A DNA stretch of 5,221 bases from assembly GCA_013298205.1 (NCBI GenBank), contig JAAFJZ010000213.1, forward strand, positions 1-5,221, written 5' to 3'. The stretch is from Cytophagales bacterium. Its GTDB lineage: Bacteria > Bacteroidota > Bacteroidia > Cytophagales > UBA9547. A program made the position numbers and the translations under genes. This document shows, in pieces, positions 1 to 5,221 of the stretch. Within the stretch, counting starts at the first letter, position 1. Each line of letters opens with the position of its first letter. The notes beneath the pieces were generated by a model. That model saw only the letters and a list, made by a program, of their open reading frames with translations, was not told the origin of the DNA and ran no database searches.

Positions 1-87
1 GTCATAGAAAGTGAACTTGGTCAAGGAACTACGATTAAATTTTCTTTGTTGCTTTACAATGATTCAAAAAATACAATTCTAATTTAA
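1..87 (+). CDS. Sensor histidine kinase, C-terminal end (partial)
   Basis: The reading frame is open from the left edge and stops at TAA 85-87, giving 28 residues. It contains VIESELGQGTTIKFSLLL, which matches the last glycine-rich (G2) box and final beta strand of the GHKL ATP-binding domain of histidine kinases; the usual form is SxxGxGTxFxFxLP. In that family this segment closes the ATP lid and is followed by the protein end, or by a receiver domain in hybrid kinases. Here a stop follows 10 residues later, so no receiver domain is fused. The sensor and dimerisation parts lie outside the window, so the stimulus and partner regulator cannot be named. The next gene on the same strand starts 123 bases later, too far to infer co-transcription. 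The family call rests on a short but characteristic motif. Confidence 0.75.
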   Translation, partial: VIESELGQGTTIKFSLLLYNDSKNTILI

Positions 88-127
88 AACTTTTTATTTT
101 TAAAATATAGATCTGCTTCAATTTTTA

Positions 128-141
128 GAGAATTAATTCTC
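128..141. repeat. 14-bp perfect palindrome upstream of the outer-membrane protein gene
   Basis: GAGAATTAATTCTC is a perfect 7+7 inverted repeat with no spacer. It lies 70 bases before the start of the barrel gene, in the only intergenic stretch available for that gene's promoter. It has no following T-run and no loop, so it does not look like a terminator. A dimeric regulator site is possible, but no known operator is recognised. In DNA this A+T-rich about one such palindrome is expected by chance in a window of this size, so only its position gives it weight. Confidence 0.35.
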
Positions 142-184
142 AACTTCCTACTACTCATTTCACTTTGTTTTATTTTTTTAGTAA

Positions 185-199
185 TTTTAAGGCTTAAAA
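185..199. repeat. 7+1+7 palindrome just before the start codon
   Basis: TTTTAAGGCTTAAAA is a perfect inverted repeat of 7-bp arms around one central G. It ends 11 bases before the TTG start at 211, overlapping where a ribosome or RNA polymerase would sit. As RNA it can form only a weak, mostly A-U hairpin. A regulatory role is inference only. No clear Bacteroidota promoter pair (TTTG plus TAnnTTTG at proper spacing) was found in 88-210. Confidence 0.3.
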
Positions 200-210
200 A
201 TATTAATGCT

Positions 211-1938
211 TTGAGAAAAAATATTACGATTCTAATTTTAGTGCTTAGTTCAATATACGTTTCAGCACAATCTGTTTTTGTGCCCCATCAGGCAGATTAC
301 TACCGAATGCTTGATAGATATGAGATCAAATCAGGAAAAGTAACAACCGAATTCTTTACCAATTTCAAACCCTACCAAAGAAGCCAAGTCGTTTCTTTTG
401 TAGAAAAGTACAGTTTAGATTCTAACCAAACGTTTTCTAAAAGAGATTCTTTTAACCTCAATTATTTCAAAAACGACAATTGGGAGTGGGCTCAAGATTC
501 ATTACAAGGAAAAACGGCTAAAAAAACCTTAAAATATTTTTATGAACGCAAAAATAGTGCCTTAACTATAGATATTCCCCGATTTATGGTTCAGGTGAAT
601 CCTGTGGCATATTTCAACATGGGCCGCACAGCTCAATCAACTTCATTATGTTACATCAACACAAGAGGAGCCGAAATACGAGGTTTGATTGGCAAAAAGC
701 TAGGCTTTTATGGTATGATAGCCGACAACCAAATATTTACTCCATCTTATGTGGACAAACAAATTCAGCTCGGCTATGGTGTGCCATTTGAAGGTTTTTG
801 GAAAACCTTTGATGGTGGAACATTAAAAAATGCAACTCAAAAAAGTGGTTATGATTTTTTTACAGCCAAAGGTTACTTGAGTTTCAATCCCTTAAAAGAA
901 GTAAATTTACAATTTGGACATGACAAAAATTACATTGGTAATGGCTATCGTTCGCTTTTGCTTTCTGACTTCTCAAGCAATTATTTATTTGGCAAAGTAA
1001 CTTTCAAGGTTTGGAAATTTCAATATACCAATCTTTACACAGAGCTTACCGGGCCTTTGGGTCTTGTAAACCCGGGTACAAGTGTAGTAGCAACCGCAGG
1101 AAATTCATTTTTTCCTCGTAAAAATATGGCTTTACATCATTTAAGTATAAATCTTGGCAAACATGTAAATTTAGGCGTGATGGAAGCCATCATGTTTAAT
1201 AGAGTAAATGGCATTTTTGACATGAACTATATCAATCCCCTTATTTTTTATAAATTTATTGAAAACCAATTAGGTAGCAAGGATAAAGCAGTTATTGGTG
1301 CAGACATAAAAGTAAATTTTCTTAAAAGATTTTCAGCTTATGGTCAATTTTTACTAAATGAATTTGTATTTCGTGAACTTGTAAATGATAAAGGCTGGTG
1401 GGGAAATAAGTACGCTTACCAAGTAGGATTAAAATATATAGATGCTTTTCAAATCAAAAACCTAGACTTACAAATAGAATATAATTTTGTACGTCCTTTT
1501 GTTTATGCTGATAAAGACAGCTTGGGTACATATACGGATTACAATTTGCCACTTGCGCATCCATTAGGGGCAAATTTTACGGAAATTGTAGCTTTAGCAA
1601 ATTACCAGCCTATCAATAAACTTAATATTAGAGGCAAACTAATGCTTATGACGCAAGGAAAAGACAAAGATTCTACTAGTAAGGGTGGGAATATTTTAAG
1701 ACCTTATTCTCAACGAGCTACAAACTCAGAATTTGGAAACACGATGTTTCAAGGTGATAAAACTACAATTTTATATGCCGATTTAACCTTCACTTATATG
1801 TTATTTCACAATTTCTTTTTAGAGTTCAATCAGGTTTTTCGTTCTGCAAGAAGCCAAACGGGTGCTTTTAATTCCGATACTTATTTTGCCAATTTGGGCA
1901 TTAGGTGGAATATTGGGCAAAGAGTACATGAGTTTTAA
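211..1938 (+). CDS. RemB/Wzi-like outer-membrane beta-barrel protein
   Basis: This encodes 575 residues. A Sec signal peptide (basic RKN, hydrophobic ITILILVLSSIYV, then SAQ) ends near residue 19-20. The mature protein resembles the Bacteroidota proteins annotated as gliding motility protein RemB or capsule assembly Wzi family. Diagnostic segments are DYYRMLDRYEIKSGK (29-43), YINTRGAEIRGLIGKKLGFY (148-167), EGFWK (194-198), GYDFFTAKGYLSF (213-225) and FGHDKNYIGNGYRSLLLSD (235-253). Many alternating aromatic strands follow, and the chain ends in aromatic-rich NLGIRWNIGQRVHEF, as expected for an outer-membrane barrel recognised by BAM. Wzi in enterobacteria anchors capsule at the cell surface; relatives in flavobacteria are linked with surface polysaccharide or gliding. 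No capsule or gliding genes are visible here, so the role is inferred from family only. The start is TTG: the upstream frame contains no ATG, GTG or better-placed start before its open limit, and the signal peptide begins exactly here. An ATG at 206-208 is out of frame (see findings). Confidence 0.85.
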   Translation: MRKNITILILVLSSIYVSAQSVFVPHQADYYRMLDRYEIKSGKVTTEFFTNFKPYQRSQVVSFVEKYSLDSNQTFSKRDSFNLNYFKNDNWEWAQDSLQGKTAKKTLKYFYERKNSALTIDIPRFMVQVNPVAYFNMGRTAQSTSLCYINTRGAEIRGLIGKKLGFYGMIADNQIFTPSYVDKQIQLGYGVPFEGFWKTFDGGTLKNATQKSGYDFFTAKGYLSFNPLKEVNLQFGHDKNYIGNGYRSLLLSDFSSNYLFGKVTFKVWKFQYTNLYTELTGPLGLVNPGTSVVATAGNSFFPRKNMALHHLSINLGKHVNLGVMEAIMFNRVNGIFDMNYINPLIFYKFIENQLGSKDKAVIGADIKVNFLKRFSAYGQFLLNEFVFRELVNDKGWWGNKYAYQVGLKYIDAFQIKNLDLQIEYNFVRPFVYADKDSLGTYTDYNLPLAHPLGANFTEIVALANYQPINKLNIRGKLMLMTQGKDKDSTSKGGNILRPYSQRATNSEFGNTMFQGDKTTILYADLTFTYMLFHNFFLEFNQVFRSARSQTGAFNSDTYFANLGIRWNIGQRVHEF

Positions 1939-1959
1939 GCTTAAATTTCTAATTTTAAT

Positions 1960-2145
1960 TTATACTGAGATTTGCAACAAATACAAGCGCCTGATTTTAT
2001 TAATTAAAAACTTTTTTTGCTCAGTAAAACTATTGGGATGCACATTTGCAAAAAGTAATTCCCATTCTGCAAATCTTTCAGGCTCAGATTGCTTAAATTT
2101 GCTAGCATCTATTTTTTTTGAAACGCAATATGACTCAAAATCCAT
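1960..2145 (-). CDS. Conserved small Bacteroidota protein, function unknown
   Basis: This encodes 61 residues, from ATG (2145-2143) to TAA (1962-1960). I recognise the pattern from small uncharacterised Bacteroidota proteins of similar length: an N-terminal MDFESYCVSKKID, a central EPERFAEWELLF, and a basic C-terminal HPNSFTEQKKFLINKIRR. It has no signal peptide, membrane segment or cysteine pair, so it is probably cytosolic. The alternation of acidic helix, aromatic residues and basic tail looks like a folded helical miniprotein; no function can be assigned. A plus-strand frame over 1862-2158 covers the same DNA but gives a low-complexity, cysteine-scattered product and is taken as the shadow. 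The gene converges with the barrel gene (21 bases between stops) and diverges from the peptidase gene with only 14 bases between the two start codons. Family recognition is from memory, so confidence is moderate. Confidence 0.72.
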   Translation of the reverse strand: MDFESYCVSKKIDASKFKQSEPERFAEWELLFANVHPNSFTEQKKFLINKIRRLYLLQISV

Positions 2146-2159
2146 CTATAGGTATTAAT

Positions 2160-3857
2160 ATGTTGATAAGAAATGCAATTTTAACTCTTGCCTGCCTAAT
2201 TTTTACATCCAAAAGTACGGCTTTTGCCCAAAATAAAAATATTTCTTTAGAAGATATTTGGTTGAAACCCGCCTTAATTCCAGCTAAAGCACCGCAAATG
2301 AAATGGATGAAGGATAGTAAATTTTATACTGAGAGCGCAAATATGGAGAAAGCATTTTATATCCTTAAACGCAAAACGCAAACGGGTCAGTTAACAGATA
2401 CAATTTATAAAAATCCCCATTTTTCAGCCGATGAATATGAGTTTAGCCAGGATGAAACTAAACTCATATTTCAAACCCAGACCAGCAAAATTTACCGTTA
2501 TTCTACAAAATCGAATGTTTTTGTGGCGGACTTAGTTAAAAAAACGCTCGTCTCTTTACTTAAAGATTCATTAGCGCAAGTGGCTTATCCTAGTTTTTCA
2601 CCCCAATCTACTAAAGTCGCATTTTGTAAAGACAATAATCTATTTATTAAAAATTTGATAAACAATCGTTTAGACACAATCACAAAAGATGGAAGTTTGA
2701 ATAAAATCATAAATGGCAGCAGCGATTGGGTATATGAGGAAGAATTGGACATATTAAAAGCGTATGAATGGTCGCCTTGCGGGCAATATTTGGCTTATCT
2801 CAAATTTGATGAAACGCTTGTTCAAACCTATCATTTGCAAATGTGGGACAATATTTATCCAAACCTAAAGCCATACAAATATCCTAAAACAGGAACTGCA
2901 AACGCTAAAGTAAGTCTGTATATTTATGATTTAGAAAATCATGCAGAAACGCTTATTGCTCAATCTTTTCCCGAAGAAATATATTTTACACATATAGAAT
3001 GGTTTGGCAAAACGAGCAATCTATCATTTCAAACTTTAAATAGGCAACAAAATGAATGGAGCATTTTCCATGTAAATGTAGAAAACCATAAGGTTTCAAA
3101 ACCCAACTTGATATTAAAAGAAGTGGTGGAAACTTACCATGCTTTTGCGCAAAAAGTTCATTACCTGAAAGATAAACCTTGTTTTGTTTATAAATCTGAA
3201 AAAGGAGATTACAACCATTTTTACCTTTTTAATTATCTTTCTTTCACTCAAAATGCATGGAGTGAAGGCTATTTTCAAGCAGATGAATTGATTAATTTTA
3301 ATGAAAAGAATAAGCTGTTTTATTATACATCTTTTGAAAAATCCCCTTTAGAAAAACATTTATATCAATGCGATGAAAATGGAAAAAACAAGAAAATGAT
3401 TACACAAGAAGCTGGTTTACATAAAATTAGCATGAGTGAAGACGCCAATTTTTTTATAGATTCCTATTCAAATACAGAAACACCACATCAATATTTGCTA
3501 AAATCGGGTAAAAATTTGAAAACCATAAGAGTTTTAGAAAACAATTACCTACTTAAGCAAGCCGTCCAAAAATACAATTTTGCAAAAAAAGAGTTTTTCA
3601 ACTTTAAAACTCCCCAAAATACAGAGCTAAACGCTTGGATTATGAAGCCAGCAAAGCTAAACGCAAATCAAAAATATCCGGTTTTGGTTTATGTATATGG
3701 TGGCCCCAATTCTCAAACCGTACTCAATCGCTGGGAAGGAAAAGATTTTCAATGGTTTCAGCATTTGGTTTCGCTAGGCTATATTGTTGTTTCGGTAGAT
3801 GGCAGAGGCACAGGAGGGAAAAGTAACTCGTTTACCAAATCTACTATAAAAAACTAG
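2160..3857 (+). CDS. Dipeptidyl-peptidase IV-like S9B serine peptidase, N-terminal part of a frameshifted gene
   Basis: This is the first 565 codons of a gene whose intact product would be about 728 residues, normal for the S9B (DPP IV) family. The start is ATG 2160: it is followed directly by a good signal peptide, MLIRNAILTLACLIFTSKST then AFA-Q (cleavage near residue 23-24). An upstream in-frame TTG at 2118 would add 14 polar residues before it. The propeller domain occupies roughly residues 80-450. It carries WVYEEELDILKAYEWSP, whose Glu run (193-195, bases 2736-2744) corresponds to the double-Glu motif that holds the free N-terminus of dipeptide-releasing substrates. The hydrolase domain begins near residue 490 with PVLVYVYGGPNSQ; Tyr513 (3696-3698) is in the oxyanion-hole position. 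The frame ends early at TAG 3855-3857, after VDGRGTGGKSNSFTKSTIKN, before the nucleophile. Alone this product would be inactive. The family removes Xaa-Pro/Xaa-Ala dipeptides from peptide N-termini in the periplasm or outside the cell. Confidence 0.88.
   Translation: MLIRNAILTLACLIFTSKSTAFAQNKNISLEDIWLKPALIPAKAPQMKWMKDSKFYTESANMEKAFYILKRKTQTGQLTDTIYKNPHFSADEYEFSQDETKLIFQTQTSKIYRYSTKSNVFVADLVKKTLVSLLKDSLAQVAYPSFSPQSTKVAFCKDNNLFIKNLINNRLDTITKDGSLNKIINGSSDWVYEEELDILKAYEWSPCGQYLAYLKFDETLVQTYHLQMWDNIYPNLKPYKYPKTGTANAKVSLYIYDLENHAETLIAQSFPEEIYFTHIEWFGKTSNLSFQTLNRQQNEWSIFHVNVENHKVSKPNLILKEVVETYHAFAQKVHYLKDKPCFVYKSEKGDYNHFYLFNYLSFTQNAWSEGYFQADELINFNEKNKLFYYTSFEKSPLEKHLYQCDENGKNKKMITQEAGLHKISMSEDANFFIDSYSNTETPHQYLLKSGKNLKTIRVLENNYLLKQAVQKYNFAKKEFFNFKTPQNTELNAWIMKPAKLNANQKYPVLVYVYGGPNSQTVLNRWEGKDFQWFQHLVSLGYIVVSVDGRGTGGKSNSFTKSTIKN
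3843..3857 (+). other. Frameshift site in the peptidase gene (A AAA AAC TAG)
   Basis: Reading codons give ACT ATA AAA AAC TAG. Adding one base restores the frame: either T, giving ACT TAT AAA AAA CTA GGT (T-Y-K-K-L-G), or A in the six-A run 3848-3853, giving T-I-K-K-L-G. S9B relatives usually have TYKxLG here, which favours a lost T near 3845/3846. In the present sequence the zero-frame codons also form a canonical -1 slippery heptamer, A AAA AAC, at 3848-3854, directly followed by the stop. I see no strong stem-loop just downstream and no strong ribosome-binding sequence upstream. Confidence 0.8.
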
Positions 3858-4345
3858 GTGTACTTGAAACTGAAGATTTGGAGTTTTTGTGCGAATACCT
3901 CAAAAAAATAGAGTGTATAGATGCCAATCGCATAGGAATTTGGGGTTGGAGTTATGGAGGTTATTTGGCAAGTATGGCGATTACAAAAGCTGCAGAATAC
4001 TTCAAAATGGCTATTGCAGTAGCTCCAGTGAGCGATTGGAGATATTATGACACTATTTATTCTGAGCGATATATGCAAACTCCATTAGAAAATGAAGCTG
4101 GTTTTGATTCAAGTTCGGTTTTGAAATATGTGAATAAATTCAAGGGCAAATTTCTGCTTATTCATGGCAGTGCAGACGACAATGTTCATTTGCCGCACAG
4201 CATAGAACTTCAAAAAGAGTTTATCAAAAATAACAAAGAATTGGATATGTTCGTTTTTCCAGATAAAAACCACGGTATTTATGGTGGAAATGCTCGATAC
4301 TATTTGTATAAAAAAATGACAGATTATATTTTAAAAAATCTTTAA
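3854..4345 (+). CDS. Dipeptidyl-peptidase IV-like S9B serine peptidase, catalytic C-terminal part in the -1 frame
   Basis: This continues the preceding gene after a one-base shift: LGVLETEDLEFLCEYLKK follows directly where the family has TYKxLG. The frame is clean to TAA 4343-4345. It holds the full alpha/beta-hydrolase triad: Ser in GWSYGG (3950-3952, about residue 598 of the repaired protein), Asp in HGSADDNVH (4178-4180, about 674) and His in DKNHGIYGG (4271-4273, about 705). All have the spacing of DPP IV enzymes. The piece has no credible start of its own; the TTG at 3878 lies inside a conserved helix and would give a hydrolase without its oxyanion Tyr or the substrate-binding Glu residues. 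It is therefore the 3' half of one gene, not a separate gene. The preserved catalytic residues and absence of further stops argue that the break is recent, a sequencing indel, or translationally bypassed. Confidence 0.85.
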   Translation, partial: LGVLETEDLEFLCEYLKKIECIDANRIGIWGWSYGGYLASMAITKAAEYFKMAIAVAPVSDWRYYDTIYSERYMQTPLENEAGFDSSSVLKYVNKFKGKFLLIHGSADDNVHLPHSIELQKEFIKNNKELDMFVFPDKNHGIYGGNARYYLYKKMTDYILKNL

Positions 4346-4379
4346 GCCTAAAATTTACTCAAGCGATTTTAGGCTTAAA
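4341..4379. terminator. Bidirectional hairpin terminator between convergent genes
   Basis: A perfect 14-bp inverted repeat: TTTAAGCCTAAAAT at 4341-4354 pairs with ATTTTAGGCTTAAA at 4366-4379 around an 11-base loop. It overlaps the peptidase stop codon and ends 16 bases before the stop of the minus-strand gene, exactly where a shared terminator is expected. On the minus strand the stem is followed by GATTTTTTAAAA, a fair T-tract. On the plus strand the flank is A+T-rich but lacks a clean T-run, so termination there may be weaker. Confidence 0.75.
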
Positions 4380-4395
4380 TTAATGTTAAAATCAA

Positions 4396-5221
4396 TTAAA
4401 CTTTTTGAGCTGAACCATACCCAAAAAGTTTTTTGTTAATGATGCTTTCAGATACAACGGCTGGCACCATTTTTTCCCAACCTGGAGTTCCTTCTTTAAT
4501 CATTTTTATAACTTGGTCTGAAAAAATTTCTAAATATTCTGTTTTAGCATTTTCTACATCATGAAGCTTGTCGTTAGCAAGTAAATAACGATATAAATCC
4601 ATTAAATTTTCTGGTAAAACAAAGTCAGCAACTTGTTGAATTTTACCTGTTTTCAAATCTTTTGCAGGATAAACAAATAGTTTTACATTTCTGCTAAACA
4701 ATGCGCTGAAAGACTCTAAAATCCCACCTTTCAAATTTTGGTAATAACTTTCTTTAAACAAATCATTTAGATTTATCATTCCTAATATAAGACCTAATCT
4801 TACTTTGGTAATATTAGATAAGTAAGAAACTACTTTGTAATATTCATGGTAATTAGAAATTAAAACAGAATAACCCATTGCACAAAGTATATCAGCCCTA
4901 TCTATAAAATCTTTGGTATCTATTTGCCCATCATTGCTCAAATTATTAAGCGTTAGTTCTGCGAGCATAATTACTTTAGAAGAATCTACTTCCTTATCTT
5001 TAATAAAAATATCGTAACCCGTTTTAAACATGTCGGTATTAACGTGAGTAGGTGGCCTAAATCTACCACGTAGAAATAAAATGTTTTTTTTGTAAAAAGC
5101 TTCTGATGCTTGTTGAACTTCTCCTTGTGGGTTAAATAATGCAGCTTTTGTCATTCCCATAAGGACGAGTTTCAAGCTTATAATTCTATTATCCACATCG
5201 TTAAACTCAGGTCCAGTAAAA
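4396..5221 (-). CDS. Conserved Bacteroidota protein with GRFRPPTH motif, C-terminal part (partial)
   Basis: The minus-strand frame is open from the right edge (5221) to TAA at 4398-4396, about 275 codons. A GTG at 5196 could be taken as a start, but the frame continues upstream as FTGPEFNDVDNRIISLKL, which reads as coherent protein, so the true start lies outside. It has no signal peptide or membrane segment in the visible part, suggesting a cytosolic protein. Landmarks are ILFLRGRFRPPTHVN (GRFRPPTH at 5044-5067), SKVIMLAELTLNNL, DRADILCAMGYSVLISNYHE, GLILGMINLNDLF, VKLFVYPAKDL and the C-terminal GWEKMVPAVV...KLFGY. I recognise this as a long conserved Bacteroidota family. My weak memory is that some members are labelled nicotinate-nucleotide adenylyltransferase; GRFRPPTH resembles the GxFxPxH motif of HIGH-type nucleotidyltransferases, but a GH pair is replaced by VN. 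Function is left open. It is followed by a shared terminator hairpin. Confidence 0.8.
   Translation of the reverse strand, partial: FTGPEFNDVDNRIISLKLVLMGMTKAALFNPQGEVQQASEAFYKKNILFLRGRFRPPTHVNTDMFKTGYDIFIKDKEVDSSKVIMLAELTLNNLSNDGQIDTKDFIDRADILCAMGYSVLISNYHEYYKVVSYLSNITKVRLGLILGMINLNDLFKESYYQNLKGGILESFSALFSRNVKLFVYPAKDLKTGKIQQVADFVLPENLMDLYRYLLANDKLHDVENAKTEYLEIFSDQVIKMIKEGTPGWEKMVPAVVSESIINKKLFGYGSAQKV

Noticed and set aside
83..104. TTTAAAA / TTTTAAA inverted repeat as terminator of the histidine kinase gene
   Set aside because: All seven pairs are A-T, so the stem would be very weak; it could arise by chance in such A+T-rich DNA.
164..189. Bacteroidota-type promoter: TTTG (164-167) with TAATTTTA (182-189)
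   Set aside because: The second box lacks the final G of TAnnTTTG, and the spacing is several bases too short for the usual -33/-7 arrangement.
1862..2158. Plus-strand open frame of 98 codons overlapping the barrel gene end
   Set aside because: It overlaps the real barrel gene and runs antisense to the better-supported small gene; its translation is low-complexity with scattered cysteines and matches no known pattern.
2160..2230. Lipoprotein signal (LTLAC) in the peptidase leader
   Set aside because: The residues before Cys (T-L-A) do not fit a lipobox with Leu at -3, and a normal AFA-Q signal peptidase I site follows.
3635..3826. Plus-strand 63-codon frame inside the peptidase gene
   Set aside because: It lies wholly inside the conserved hydrolase domain coding sequence in another frame; a shadow frame.
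3854..4078. Minus-strand 74-codon frame opposite the catalytic Ser region
   Set aside because: It is antisense to the strongly conserved GWSYGG region, and its Ser/Thr/Ile-rich, Cys/His-scattered translation looks like a shadow.
5044..5196. Start of the right-hand minus-strand gene at GTG 5196
   Set aside because: The same frame stays open to the window edge and upstream residues (FTGPEFND) look like part of the protein, so the gene is treated as partial.

Overview
The window looks like ordinary chromosomal sequence from a low-GC member of the Bacteroidota (Flavobacteriia/Cytophagia-like). The evidence is A+T-rich DNA (roughly one third G+C by eye) and gene content typical of that phylum: a RemB/Wzi-type outer-membrane protein, a secreted DPP IV-type S9B peptidase, a small protein of a type I associate with Bacteroidota, and a long protein family that I also know only from this phylum. 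I see no phage, IS, CRISPR, tRNA or rRNA signal, and no convincing new system.

Layout: (1) 1-87 (+) is the last 28 codons of a sensor histidine kinase. (2) 88-210 is an A+T-rich intergenic region with two short perfect palindromes. (3) 211-1938 (+) is a RemB/Wzi-like outer-membrane beta-barrel protein with an apparent TTG start. (4) 1960-2145 (-) is a 61-residue small protein, convergent with the barrel gene. (5) 2160-4345 (+) is a secreted dipeptidyl-peptidase IV-like serine peptidase, split by a one-base frameshift at about 3845-3854. The break leaves a 565-residue N-terminal part and a C-terminal part that carries the whole catalytic triad. (6) 4341-4379 is a 14-bp-stem hairpin, probably a bidirectional terminator. 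(7) 4396-5221 (-) is the C-terminal ~275 codons of a conserved protein of uncertain function that runs off the right edge.

The genes do not form one operon: strands alternate (+, +, -, +, -). What links two of them is location. The barrel protein and the peptidase both carry Sec signal peptides and belong to the cell envelope or periplasm. The point most worth a second look is the peptidase frameshift. All catalytic residues survive and the downstream frame is clean, so it is either very recent, a sequencing/assembly indel, or a recoded gene. The break lies on A AAA AAC followed directly by TAG, a textbook -1 slippery heptamer, but a chance origin is more likely. The odd TTG start of the barrel gene could be explained by the same kind of single-T loss.
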